This document shows positions 1 to 9,300 of a stretch of DNA of 64,000 bases, one piece after another. The notes under the pieces were generated by a model. That model was not told the DNA's origin and searched no databases. It saw only the letters and a list, made by a program, of their open reading frames with translations. The translations under genes were made by a program, and so were the position numbers. The stretch comes from Silanimonas sp021297925. Lineage in GTDB: Bacteria > Pseudomonadota > Gammaproteobacteria > Xanthomonadales > Xanthomonadaceae. Location of the stretch: positions 310,001 through 374,000 of the forward strand of contig JAPZTL010000008.1 of assembly GCA_027532825.1 (NCBI GenBank). Reading direction: 5' to 3'. The first letter of the stretch is position 1; every line of letters begins with the position of its first letter.

Positions 1-174
1 CCCAAGCAGCTGCTCGCCCCGATCACGAAGGGCCAGGCCATCGGCACCGTGCGCGTGATGCTGGATGGCAAGCCGGTCGCCGAGGCGCCGCTGGTGGCGC
101 TGTCCGCCGTGCCGGAGGCGGGGTTCGTGGGCCGGATGGTCGACGAGTTCCGCCTGTGGTGGAACGCGGAGTGA
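1..174 (+). CDS. D-alanyl-D-alanine carboxypeptidase, C-terminal end (partial)
   Basis: Only the last 57 residues are in the window; the gene enters from the left in frame 1 and stops with TGA at 172. The visible part has the beta-rich pattern of the C-terminal domain of PBP5-type DD-carboxypeptidases (an ITKGQAIG turn, a V-x-L-D-G-K-P strand) and ends in an amphipathic, Trp-containing tail (FRLWWNAE) like the peripheral membrane anchor of that family. These periplasmic enzymes trim the terminal D-Ala of peptidoglycan stem peptides. The neighbours DUF493, lipB and lipA give the usual gammaproteobacterial order dacC-ybeD-lipB-lipA, which supports the call. The catalytic SxxK domain lies outside the window. 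Confidence 0.75.
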   Translation, partial: PKQLLAPITKGQAIGTVRVMLDGKPVAEAPLVALSAVPEAGFVGRMVDEFRLWWNAE

Positions 175-178
175 CGCG

Positions 179-457
179 GTGGAGATCCGGTCCGACAACC
201 CCGAGCACGGCCTGCAGTTCCCGGGCACCTTCGAGATCAGCGCGATGGGCCACGTCGGCCGCGGGCTGGAGGCGAGGATGCCGGCCGCCCTCGAGGCCGC
301 CGGCCTCGTCGTCCATCGCGACCACCACCGCCAGCGCCTGTCGGCGAAAGGCAACTGGGTGTCCATCACCTATGCCTTCGACGCCGCCACGCGCGCCGAC
401 TACGAGAAGGCGCACGCCGCGCTCCGCGCCCTGCCCGAGGTGAAGTGGACGCTGTGA
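179..457 (+). CDS. ybeD: DUF493 (YbeD-like) family protein
   Basis: 92 residues, with a GTG start (VEIRSDNPEH) five bases after the carboxypeptidase stop. The protein has the small ACT-like alpha/beta layout of the YbeD/DUF493 family: an early FPGTFEISAMG strand and a final SITYAFDAATRADYEKAHAALRALPEVKWTL segment. YbeD-like proteins are usually encoded between the DD-carboxypeptidase and lipB; their exact role is unsettled and a regulatory function has been proposed. The 3' end overlaps the likely GTG start of lipB at 445, so the two genes are probably translationally coupled. The start was chosen because frames further upstream would run into the carboxypeptidase gene. Confidence 0.85.
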   Translation: MEIRSDNPEHGLQFPGTFEISAMGHVGRGLEARMPAALEAAGLVVHRDHHRQRLSAKGNWVSITYAFDAATRADYEKAHAALRALPEVKWTL

Positions 458-1125
458 GCCCGGCCACCGGGACCGCCCCGCGGACTTGGACCGTCCGCGA
501 CCTCGGCCGCCGGGCCTACGACCCGGTCTGGCGGGCCATGCAGGCCTTCACGGACGCGCGCGGCCCGGACACCCCGGACGAGCTCTGGCTGGTCGAGCAC
601 GACCCGGTGTTCACCCTCGGCCAGGCCGGCAAGCCCGAGCACGTGCTGGCCCCCGGGGACATCCCGGTCATCCCCGTCGACCGCGGTGGGCAGGTGACCT
701 ACCACGGCCCCGGCCAGCTGGTGGCCTACCCGCTGGTGGACCTGCGGCGGCTCGGCATCGGCGTGAAGGCCCTGGTCGAGCGGATCGAGCAGGCGATCAT
801 CGACACCTGCTCCGGTCATGGCATCGCCACCGAGCGCCACGACGGTGCGCCCGGCGTCTACACCCTCGACGGCGCCAAGATCGCCGCCCTCGGGTTGCGC
901 GTGCGGCGGGGCTGCAGCTTCCATGGGCTGGCCTTCAACATCGCCATGGACCTCGAGCCCTTCCAGCGCATCAACCCCTGCGGTTACGCCGGGCAGCCTG
1001 TGACCACGCTGCTAGACTGCGGCGGGCCCGGGCGGCTCGACGTCGTCGCCACCGCCCTCGTGGCCCACTTGTCGGGCCAGTTGGGCCTGCTGCCTCGGCC
1101 CGCCCTTCCGACCGACCGGCCCTGA
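445..1125 (+). CDS. lipB: Octanoyl-[ACP]:protein N-octanoyltransferase
   Basis: 226 residues. LipB moves the octanoyl group from acyl carrier protein to the lipoyl domains of 2-oxoacid dehydrogenases and the glycine cleavage H protein, the first step of endogenous lipoate synthesis in the cytoplasm. The family motifs are complete: RGGQVTYHGPGQLVAYP, the catalytic lysine K145 in GAKIAALG and the acyl-accepting cysteine C179 in INPCGY. Their spacing of 34 residues equals that of the E. coli pair K135/C169. The start is GTG at 445, inside the DUF493 gene; a second GTG at 454 is also possible. lipA follows after 25 bases, so the two lipoate genes form one unit. Confidence 0.97.
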   Translation: MDAVSPATGTAPRTWTVRDLGRRAYDPVWRAMQAFTDARGPDTPDELWLVEHDPVFTLGQAGKPEHVLAPGDIPVIPVDRGGQVTYHGPGQLVAYPLVDLRRLGIGVKALVERIEQAIIDTCSGHGIATERHDGAPGVYTLDGAKIAALGLRVRRGCSFHGLAFNIAMDLEPFQRINPCGYAGQPVTTLLDCGGPGRLDVVATALVAHLSGQLGLLPRPALPTDRP

Positions 1126-1150
1126 CCCGGGCCCGCCCCACGACCCCGCC

Positions 1151-2146
1151 ATGTCCACGCCGACCAAGTCCATCCCGCTCACCGTGCTGACGCCCGACGC
1201 GCTCGAGGCGGGCAAGAAGCAGCTGGGCGGCGACAAGATCGGCAAGAGCCCGGTCCGCTTCGACGAGGCGCCGAAGCTGCGCAAACCCTCGTGGATCCGC
1301 GTGCGCATCCCGGCCGGCAACGCCGTCCAGCAGGTCAAGGCCAAGCTGCGCGAGAACGCGCTGGTCACCGTCTGCGAAGAGGCGAGCTGCCCGAACATCC
1401 ACGAGTGCTTCAGCCACGGCACCGCGACCTTCATGATCCTTGGCGCGGTCTGCACGCGCCGCTGCAGCTTCTGCGACGTGGCCCACGGCCGGCCGAAGCC
1501 GCCGGACGCCGCGGAGCCGCTGAAGCTGGCACAGACGATCGCCGACATGCGCCTGAAGTACGTCGTGATCACCTCGGTGGACCGCGACGACCTGCGCGAC
1601 GGCGGTGCCCAGCACTTCGCCGACTGCATCCGCGAGGCGCGCGCCCTCTCGCCGGCGCTCAAGATCGAGATCCTGACGCCCGACTTCCGCGGCAAGGGCC
1701 GCATGGACCGCGCGCTCGAGATCCTCGCCACCCATCCGCCCGACGTCTTCAACCACAACCTCGAGACGGTGCGGCCGCTGTACCCAAACGTGCGCCCGGG
1801 AGCGGACTACGACTGGTCGCTGCAGCTGCTCAAGCGCTTCAAGGCCCAGCACCCGGACGTGCCGACCAAGAGCGGCATCATGCTGGGCCTCGGCGAGGAC
1901 ATGGACCAAGTGAAGGAGTGCCTGCGCCACCTGCGCGAGCACGACGTCGACATGGTCACCATCGGCCAGTACCTGCAGCCCACGCCGCACCACCATCCCG
2001 TGATGCGCTACTGGACCCCGGAGGAGTTCAAGGAACTCGAGGCCTTCGGCTATGGTCTGGGCTTCACCCACGTCGCCTCCGGCCCGATGGTGCGCTCGTC
2101 CTACCACGCCGACCGTTCCGCCGCCGAGGCCGGCGTCGTGGCCTGA
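1151..2146 (+). CDS. lipA: Lipoyl synthase
   Basis: 331 residues. This is the radical SAM enzyme that inserts two sulfur atoms into protein-bound octanoyl groups to finish lipoate. It carries the family's two [4Fe-4S] sites. The auxiliary cluster cysteines are C75, C80 and C86 (CEEASCPNIHEC), and the SAM cluster cysteines are C101, C105 and C108 (CTRRCSFC). The C-terminal RSSYHAD motif holds the serine ligand of the auxiliary cluster. Length is normal for the family, with the typical variable N-terminal extension. It lies directly downstream of lipB, which supplies its substrate. Confidence 0.98.
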   Translation: MSTPTKSIPLTVLTPDALEAGKKQLGGDKIGKSPVRFDEAPKLRKPSWIRVRIPAGNAVQQVKAKLRENALVTVCEEASCPNIHECFSHGTATFMILGAVCTRRCSFCDVAHGRPKPPDAAEPLKLAQTIADMRLKYVVITSVDRDDLRDGGAQHFADCIREARALSPALKIEILTPDFRGKGRMDRALEILATHPPDVFNHNLETVRPLYPNVRPGADYDWSLQLLKRFKAQHPDVPTKSGIMLGLGEDMDQVKECLRHLREHDVDMVTIGQYLQPTPHHHPVMRYWTPEEFKELEAFGYGLGFTHVASGPMVRSSYHADRSAAEAGVVA

Positions 2147-2226
2147 TTCCCCGGAGGGCGACCTCCGGCACATCCGCCCCCGGGCCTCGCGGCGCATGCT
2201 GCGAGCGTCCCCGAACCAGGTCCCCC

Positions 2227-4422
2227 ATGTCCAAGCCGCTGTCCTTCGTCCTCGCCCTGCTGGTGCCGCTGGCCGTCGCCGGGGCCGTCATCGCCCCCGT
2301 GGCCGGTGGCACCGCCGGCAGTGCGCCCGCCGCCGCCACGGCCCGTGCGGCCGCGTCGTCCTTCGCGCCCACCCCCCACCAGGCGTCCGTCGCCCTCCGT
2401 GTCCACGATGTCCTGTCCGAAAGCCGCGACGTCTACGCGCCGAAGCCGCTCGACGACCGGCTGGCCGCCTCCGTGTTCCGGCGCTACCTCGACAACCTCG
2501 ACCCGCAGCGGCTGTTCTTCACGGCCGCCGACGTCGAGCGCTTCCGTCCGTGGCAGTCGCGGGTCGACGACGCGATCAAGGGCGAGGGCCTGCAGCCCGC
2601 GTTCGACCTCTACGCGCTGTACATGCAGCGCGTGCAGGAGCGGGTGGACTACGCGCGCGGCCGGCTCGACGAAGGCTTCGACTTCACCGCCGACGAGGCT
2701 TGGCGCTACGACCGCGAGGACGCGGCGTGGCCGGCGGACCGCGCCGAGCTCGACGCGCTTTGGGCGAAGTACGTCAAGAACGACTGGCTGCGCCTGAAGC
2801 TCGCCGGCCGCGACGACGACCAGATCCGCCGCACGCTCGACAAGCGCTACGCCCAGCTCGCCACGCGCGTGAAGCAACTGAAGCCGGACGACGCCTTCGA
2901 GACCTTCCTCAACGCCTACACCGAGTCAATCGACCCGCACACCTCTTACCTGAGCCCGCGCAGCGCCGAGAACTTCAACCTCTCGATGAGCCTGTCGCTC
3001 GAGGGCATCGGCGCCGTCCTGCAGAACCAGGACGACTACGTCGTGATCCGCACGCTGGTGCCCGGCGGCCCGGCGGCGAAGACCGGCGAGCTCGGCGTCG
3101 GCGACCGCATCACCGCGGTCGCGCAGGGCGACGGCCCGATGGTCGACGTCATCGGCTGGCGCATCGACGAAGTGGTCGAGCTGGTGCGCGGCGCGAAGGG
3201 CAGCCGCGTCCGGCTCGACATCGTCCCGGCCTCGGCGGGCCCCGACGGCGAGCACCGCATCGTCGAGATCGTGCGCGACAAGGTGAAGCTGGAGGAGCAG
3301 GCCGCCCGCCGGCAGGTCATCGAGGCCGACGGCCGCCGCATCGGCATCATCCGCCTGCCGACCTTCTACCTCGACTTCGAGGCCTACCGGCGCGGCGACC
3401 CGGACACCCGTTCCGCCACCACCGACGTCGCCCGACTGCTCGGCGAACTGCGGGCCGAGAAGGTCGACGGCATCGTCGTCGACCTGCGCGGCAATGGCGG
3501 GGGCTCTTTGACCGAGGCCATCCAGCTCACCGGGCTGTTCATCGACACCGGCCCCGTGGTGCAGGTTCGCGAGGCCCGTGGTCGCGTCAGCGTCGAAGGC
3601 GATCGCCAGCGCGGTGTCGCCTGGGACGGGCCGCTGGCCGTGCTCGTGGACCGCAGCTCGGCGTCGGCGTCGGAGATCTTCGCTGCGGCCATCCAGGACT
3701 ACGGCCGGGGCCTGATCATCGGCGAGACCACCTTCGGCAAGGGCACGGTGCAGAACCTCGAGAACCTCGACCGCTTCCGCAACGACGGCGAGGCGCGCTA
3801 CGGCAACCTGAAGCTCACGATCGCCCAGTTCTTCCGCATCGACGGCGGGACGACGCAGTTCAGCGGCGTGGTGCCCGACATCGCCTTCCCGGTCACGCTC
3901 GACGCCGACGAGTTCGGCGAGAGCACCTACGACAACGCGCTGCCCGCCACGCGCATCGCCCCGGCGGCGCACGACGACTACGGCCGCTTCTCGCCGCTGC
4001 TGCCGCCGTTGGCCCGGCGCCACGAGGCCCGCGTCGCCAAGGACGTCGAATTCCAGTGGTGGAAGGAAGATGTCGAGCGCTTCCGCGCCGAGCGCAAGGC
4101 CGCCACCCTCTCGCTCAACGAGGCCAAGCGCCGCGCCGAGCGCGAGGAGGCCGAGGCCCGCCGCATCGCGCGCGAGGCCGAGCGCAAGCGCCTCGGGCTC
4201 GCCGATGGCCTGCCGAGCCGCGCCGACGACGGCCTGCAGGCCGACGAGCGCGACCTCGCGCAGCAGGTGGCCGAGGAGAAGGCCGCCGAGAACCACATCG
4301 ACCCGCTCCTGCGCGAATCCGCCTTCGTGCTGGGGGATGCGATCGGCCTGCTCAGCAAGGACCGCGCACTCAACGCCCAGGTCCTGCCGCGCACCGGCCA
4401 GCCCCGGGTCTGGGTCGATTGA
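2227..4422 (+). CDS. prc: Tail-specific (carboxy-terminal processing) protease, S41 family
   Basis: 731 residues; the frame is open further upstream, but the ATG at 2227 begins a clear signal peptide (MSKPLSFVLALLVPLAVAGAV). Prc/Tsp is a periplasmic Ser/Lys protease that degrades or trims proteins with nonpolar C-termini and helps control peptidoglycan hydrolases. The layout is an N-terminal helical domain, a PDZ domain (about residues 250-340), the S41 catalytic domain and a charged, Arg/Glu-rich helical C-terminal domain. The catalytic pair is S480 (in SSASASEIF) and K505 (in FGKGTVQ), 25 residues apart as in E. coli S452/K477. It ends only four bases before the next start, so it may be cotranscribed with the exporter gene. 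Confidence 0.95.
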   Translation: MSKPLSFVLALLVPLAVAGAVIAPVAGGTAGSAPAAATARAAASSFAPTPHQASVALRVHDVLSESRDVYAPKPLDDRLAASVFRRYLDNLDPQRLFFTAADVERFRPWQSRVDDAIKGEGLQPAFDLYALYMQRVQERVDYARGRLDEGFDFTADEAWRYDREDAAWPADRAELDALWAKYVKNDWLRLKLAGRDDDQIRRTLDKRYAQLATRVKQLKPDDAFETFLNAYTESIDPHTSYLSPRSAENFNLSMSLSLEGIGAVLQNQDDYVVIRTLVPGGPAAKTGELGVGDRITAVAQGDGPMVDVIGWRIDEVVELVRGAKGSRVRLDIVPASAGPDGEHRIVEIVRDKVKLEEQAARRQVIEADGRRIGIIRLPTFYLDFEAYRRGDPDTRSATTDVARLLGELRAEKVDGIVVDLRGNGGGSLTEAIQLTGLFIDTGPVVQVREARGRVSVEGDRQRGVAWDGPLAVLVDRSSASASEIFAAAIQDYGRGLIIGETTFGKGTVQNLENLDRFRNDGEARYGNLKLTIAQFFRIDGGTTQFSGVVPDIAFPVTLDADEFGESTYDNALPATRIAPAAHDDYGRFSPLLPPLARRHEARVAKDVEFQWWKEDVERFRAERKAATLSLNEAKRRAEREEAEARRIAREAERKRLGLADGLPSRADDGLQADERDLAQQVAEEKAAENHIDPLLRESAFVLGDAIGLLSKDRALNAQVLPRTGQPRVWVD

Positions 4423-5309
4423 GCGACGTCCCGTCGGCGGCCGCCACGCCGCGGCCGCTGGCGGTCGCCGTGGCGCTCGCCTCCGTCTACCTCGTCTGGG
4501 GGTCGACCTACCTCGCCATCGCGATCGGCGTCACCGGCTTCCCGCCCTTCGCGCTGGGAGCGATCCGCATGCTCTCGGCCGGTGCCTTGTTCTATGCCGT
4601 GCTGCGCTGGCGCGGGGTCGCGTCGCCCACCCTTCGCCAGTGGCGCAACCTCTGGGCCATGGGTGTCTTCATGGTGCTGTTCGCCAACGGGCTCGTGAAC
4701 CTGGCGCAGACCGAGGTCAGTTCCGGGTTGGCGGCCATCGCGGTGGCCTCGATGCCGCTGTTCGTCGCGGTGTTCTCGACGCTCAAGGGCCGCCGCCTCG
4801 GGGCGATGGAGTGGGCGGGGATCGCGCTCGGCCTCGCCGGTGTCGCCCTGCTCAACGCGGGCAGCGAGTTGGCCGGTTCGCCCTTGGGCATGGTCTGTCT
4901 GGTCGTCGCGCCGCTGTCGTGGGCCTGGGGCTCGGTGTGGAGCCGCGACCAGGACTTGCCGCCGCCCTTCATGAGCGCCGCCGGCCAGATGCTTTGCGGC
5001 GGCGTGCTGATGGCCGCCGCGTCGCTGCTGCTCGGCGAACGATTCGCGGCCGTGCCCTCGCGCGACGCGATCCTCGCCGTGGTCTATCTCGCGCTGTTCG
5101 GCTCGATCGTCGGCTTCAGCGCCTACGTCTGGCTGCTCGGCCACGTGCGGCCGGCGCTGGCCACCTCGTACGCCTACGTGAACCCCGCCATCGCCGTGCT
5201 GCTCGGCACCGTCGTGCTGCACGAGCGCTTCGATGCGGATACGTGGATAGCGATGGCGGTCATCCTCGCGAGCGTGGTGCTGGTGACGCGGGCGCCGAAG
5301 CGGGGCTGA
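4419..5309 (+). CDS. EamA/DMT-superfamily transporter (YedA-like)
   Basis: 296 residues and about ten hydrophobic helices arranged as two EamA repeats. The N-terminal SVYLVWGSTYLAIAIG and the later GSIVGFSAYVWLLGHVRPALATSYAYVNPAIAVLLG are typical of inner-membrane drug/metabolite exporters of the YedA/RhaT type. The substrate cannot be read from sequence. The likely start is TTG at 4419, overlapping the prc stop by four bases (TTGA); no ATG or GTG gives a better full-length first repeat. Coupling to prc is positional and need not be functional. Confidence 0.88.
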   Translation: MSDVPSAAATPRPLAVAVALASVYLVWGSTYLAIAIGVTGFPPFALGAIRMLSAGALFYAVLRWRGVASPTLRQWRNLWAMGVFMVLFANGLVNLAQTEVSSGLAAIAVASMPLFVAVFSTLKGRRLGAMEWAGIALGLAGVALLNAGSELAGSPLGMVCLVVAPLSWAWGSVWSRDQDLPPPFMSAAGQMLCGGVLMAAASLLLGERFAAVPSRDAILAVVYLALFGSIVGFSAYVWLLGHVRPALATSYAYVNPAIAVLLGTVVLHERFDADTWIAMAVILASVVLVTRAPKRG

Positions 5310-5467
5310 GCCGCGCTTGTCCGTCGCGCGCGGCGCCGCGCGGCCAAGCCCCATGACCAAAGTCACCCCATGACTTGCCGCACGGGCCTAGGGCAGCGCC
5401 GCGGCACCAGCATGGTCCCGTTCCATGACGGCGCCGACGGTGCCGGCCCATCCTGACGGGGAAAACT

Positions 5468-6346
5468 ATGCTGACCATCCGCGATCTGTCCAAGACCTAC
5501 GCCAACGGCGTGCGCGCGCTCAACCACGTCTCGCTCGACATCCCGAAGGGGCTGTTCGGGCTGCTGGGGCCGAACGGTGCCGGCAAGTCGTCGCTGATGC
5601 GGACCATCGCCACCCTGCAGGACCCCGACGAGGGCTCGATCAGCTTCGACGGCATCGACGTGCTGCGCGACAAGGACACCGTGCGCCGCACGCTGGGCTA
5701 CCTGCCGCAGGACTTCGGCGTCTACCCGAAGGTGAGCGCCGAGGACCTGCTGGACCACTTCGCCGCGCTCAAGGGCTACGCCGCGCGCAAGGAGCGCCGC
5801 GAGGTGGTCGAATCCCTGCTGCACCAGACCAACCTGTGGGAGGCGCGCAAGCGCAAGCTCGGCACCTACTCCGGCGGCATGCGCCAGCGCTTCGGCATCG
5901 CGCAGGCGCTGATCGGCAACCCCCGCCTGGTGATCGTGGACGAACCGACCGCCGGCCTCGACCCCGAGGAACGCAACCGCTTCCTCAACCTGCTCAGCGA
6001 GATCGGCGAACAGGTGGTGGTGATCCTGTCGACCCACATCGTCGAGGACGTGACCGACCTCTGCCCGCGGATGGCGATCATCAACCGCGGCACGGTGCTG
6101 CTGACCGGCCGCCCGCAGGAGGCCATCGAGGCGCTCAGCGACCGGGTGTGGAAGGCGACGGTCAGCAAGGCCTCGCTGGCCGACTACCAGGCGCGCTTCA
6201 ACGTGCTTTCCACGCGCCTGGTCGGCGGCCAGCCGGTGATCCACGTCCACGCGGAATCGCAGCCGGAAGCGGGCTTTTCGAAGATCGCCCCCGACCTCGA
6301 GGACGTCTACTTCCAGCGCCTGCGCCAGCACGCGCAGGCAGCCTGA
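5468..6346 (+). CDS. ABC transporter ATP-binding protein
   Basis: 292 residues. It has the Walker A motif LGPNGAGKSSLM, the signature YSGGMRQR, Walker B LVIVDEPTAGLD and a switch histidine in STHIVED. It resembles ATPases of ABC-2-type exporters. The next gene starts 12 bases on and encodes a large permease fused to an M1-type peptidase domain, so this subunit surely powers that partner at the inner membrane. The 158 bases upstream hold no gene and probably the promoter of the pair. The exported or released substrate is unknown. Confidence 0.93.
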   Translation: MLTIRDLSKTYANGVRALNHVSLDIPKGLFGLLGPNGAGKSSLMRTIATLQDPDEGSISFDGIDVLRDKDTVRRTLGYLPQDFGVYPKVSAEDLLDHFAALKGYAARKERREVVESLLHQTNLWEARKRKLGTYSGGMRQRFGIAQALIGNPRLVIVDEPTAGLDPEERNRFLNLLSEIGEQVVVILSTHIVEDVTDLCPRMAIINRGTVLLTGRPQEAIEALSDRVWKATVSKASLADYQARFNVLSTRLVGGQPVIHVHAESQPEAGFSKIAPDLEDVYFQRLRQHAQAA

Positions 6347-6358
6347 GGGAGCGCGCCC

Positions 6359-9300
6359 ATGTTCGGTGAATTCTTCCGCTTCGAGCTGCGCTACCAGCTC
6401 AGCTCGCCCCTGCTGTGGCTGGTGGCCGCGGTGTTCGGCCTGCTGGCCTTCGGCGCCACTTCGTCCGACGCGATCCAGGTCGGCAGTGCGATCGGCAACG
6501 TGCATCGTAATGCGCCGACCGTGATCGCCAGCATGTTCGGCGTGTTCAGCCTGCTGGGGCTGTTCCTGATCGTGATCTTCATCGCCAACGGTCTGCTGCG
6601 CGACCACGAGTTCGGCACGTCCGAGCTGTTCTTCGCCACCCCGATGCGCAAGGCCGACTATCTGTTCGGTCGCTTCGCGGCAGGGCTGGTGACCTGCCTG
6701 GTGATCTTCATCGGCGTGGCGGTCGGCATGCTGGCCGGCCAGTTAATGCCTTGGATCGAACCCGAGCGCCTGGGGGCGTTCTCGATCGCCCCATTCCTGT
6801 GGTCGTTCGCGGTGCTGGTGCTGCCGAACCTGCTGTTCGGCGGTGCGCTGCTGGCATTGCTGGCGGCGGTCACGCGCAGCCTGCTGATGGTTTACGTGGG
6901 CGTCCTGGCGTTCTTCGTGCTGTGGATCGTGGCCGGCAACCTGACCAGCGATATCGAGAATGCCTGGGTCGCCGCGCTGGTCGACCCCTTCGGGCTGCGG
7001 GCGATGGGTCGCGCGGTGCGCTACTGGTCGGTGGAGGAGCAGAACACCCGCCTGCCGGAACTGGCCGGTTACCTCATCGCCAACCGTGCGCTGTGGGGTG
7101 CGGTGGCACTGGGCCTGCTGGGCGCCACCTATGCGCTGTTCAAGCCGATGCGGGCGGGTACGGGCTCACGGCCTGCGTCGAAGCGCAAGGCGTCCGTCGC
7201 CCAGGCGGCGCCGGCAACGACCGCGATGCCGCACGCGATCGCTGCGCATCCGCCGCGCGCTTTCACCCTGCGAACCGCGCTCGCGCAGTTCTTCCGCCTG
7301 CTGCGCTTCGACACCTGGGGCGTGCTGCGCAGCGTGCCTTTCCTCGTGATGCTGGCGTTCGCCGTCGTCAACTTCTTCGGCGCAGCGCAGTTCGTCGACA
7401 CCCTGTTTGGCGCCAAGGTCTATCCGGTCAGCTACCTGATGGTGCAGGCCCTGCAGGGCAGCATGTCGCTCTTCCTGTTCCTGATCGTCACGTTCTACGC
7501 CGGCGAACTCATATGGAAGGAGCGCCAAGTCAAGATCAGCGACGTGTCCGACGCACTGCCGGTGCCCGACTGGGTGCCGCTGGCGGCGAAGTGCGGCGCA
7601 GTCCTGGCGGTCGTGGGGGTGTTCAGCGCGGCCGGGGTGTTGGCCGGCATGGGTTTCCAGTTGATGCGCGGCTATACCCACATCGAGCCCGGCGTGTATG
7701 CGGCCTCGCTCGCGATCGCCGCGCTGCCCTTCGTGCTGATGGGCCTGCTCGGCGTGGCGGTGCAGGTGTTCACGCACAACAAGTTCGCGGGCTACCTCGC
7801 CGTGATCCTTGTCTATGTCTCGCAGATCGTCCTGGGCGTGGTGGATATCGACCACAATCTGGTGCAGTTCACGGGCGCGCCGATCGCGCCGTACTCCGAC
7901 ATGAACGGCTTCGGCCACTACCTGACCGGCTGGGCCTGGTTCTCGGTGTACTGGCTGCTTTTCGTGGTCGCCCTGCTGCTGCTCGCCGCGGCATTCTGGG
8001 TGCGCGGCACCGCGCCGTCGGCCCGGGAGCGTCGCCGGCAGGCGGTGGCGCGACTGCGCGGCCCGCTCGGCGCGGCATTGGGCGTCGCCGTTGCGGCCTG
8101 GGCCGGGGTCGGCGGCTGGGTGTTCTGGAACACCAACGTGGTCAACGACTACATGTCCGGCGACACCGCGCTCGACCTGCAGGCCCGCTACGAGAAGGAG
8201 TACGCGCAGTACGCCGGCCTGCCGCAGCCGCGAATCACGGCGATCGACACCGACGTCGACATCCGCCCCGAGACCCGCAGCCTCGTCATCCGCGGCACCT
8301 ACCGGCTGGTGAACCGGCACGCCACGCCGATCGAAGCCTTCCATATCCAGACGCCGTCAAACGTCGAATTGGCGTCCATCGAATTCGCGCCGAACGAGTT
8401 GGAACGCTTCGACGAAGCGCTGGGCTACCGCATCTACCGACTGCGCGAGCCGATGGCACCGGGGGCCGAGATGACCTTGCGCTTCGAGGTGCGCGCCGCG
8501 GAGCGCGGCTTCGGCAACAACGTGCTGCAGACCCAGGTGGTCGGCAACGGGACGTTCTTCAATTCCAGCGTACTGCCGTCGTTCGGCTACGGCAGCGGTG
8601 GCCAGATCGTCGACCGCAACGAGCGCCGCGAGCGCGGCTTGGGCGAGGTGCCGCGGATGGCGAAGCTGGAGGACGACGCGGCGCGCGCCAACAGCTTCAT
8701 CAGCGACGATGCCGACTGGATCGACTTCCGCACCAAGGTCTGCACCGCGCCCGACCAGATCGCGCTGGCGCCCGGTTACCTCGTGACCGAGACGGAGGAG
8801 AACGGCCGCCGCTGCTTCGCCTACGCGATGGACCGCCCGATGCTGCCGTTCGCCGCCTGGCTGTCGGCCCGCTGGGAGGTGGAGAAGGCCACGTGGAACG
8901 GCCTTCCGATCGAGGTTTACCACCACGGCTCGCACGCCTACAACGTCGATCGCATGATCGAGGCGGCCAGGGATTCGTTGGACTACTACACCACGCACTT
9001 CACGCCCTACCAGCACAAGCAGCTAAGGATCATCGAGTTCCCGCGCTACGCGCAGTTCGCGCAGAGCTTCGCCAACACCATCCCGTTCTCGGAGTCGATC
9101 GGCTTCATCGCCGACCTGCGCGACGAGGACGCGATCGACTACGTGTACTACGTGACCTCGCACGAGGTGGCGCACCAGTGGTGGGGGCATCAGGTGGTGG
9201 GCGCCGACATGCAGGGTTCGACCATGCTCATCGAGTCGCTGTCGCAGTACTCGGCGCTGATGGTGATGGAGAAGAAGTACGGCCGTGACAAGATGCGCCG

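Noticed and set aside
1291..2226. Open frame continuous with prc across lipA
   Set aside because: It is the third frame of the strongly conserved lipA gene; prc has a clear signal peptide starting at 2227.
971..4296. Long antisense open frames opposite lipA and prc
   Set aside because: They arise from the GC-rich third codon positions of the sense genes, have Arg/Ala/Val/Leu-rich composition and no domain pattern. The same holds for antisense frames elsewhere in the backbone.
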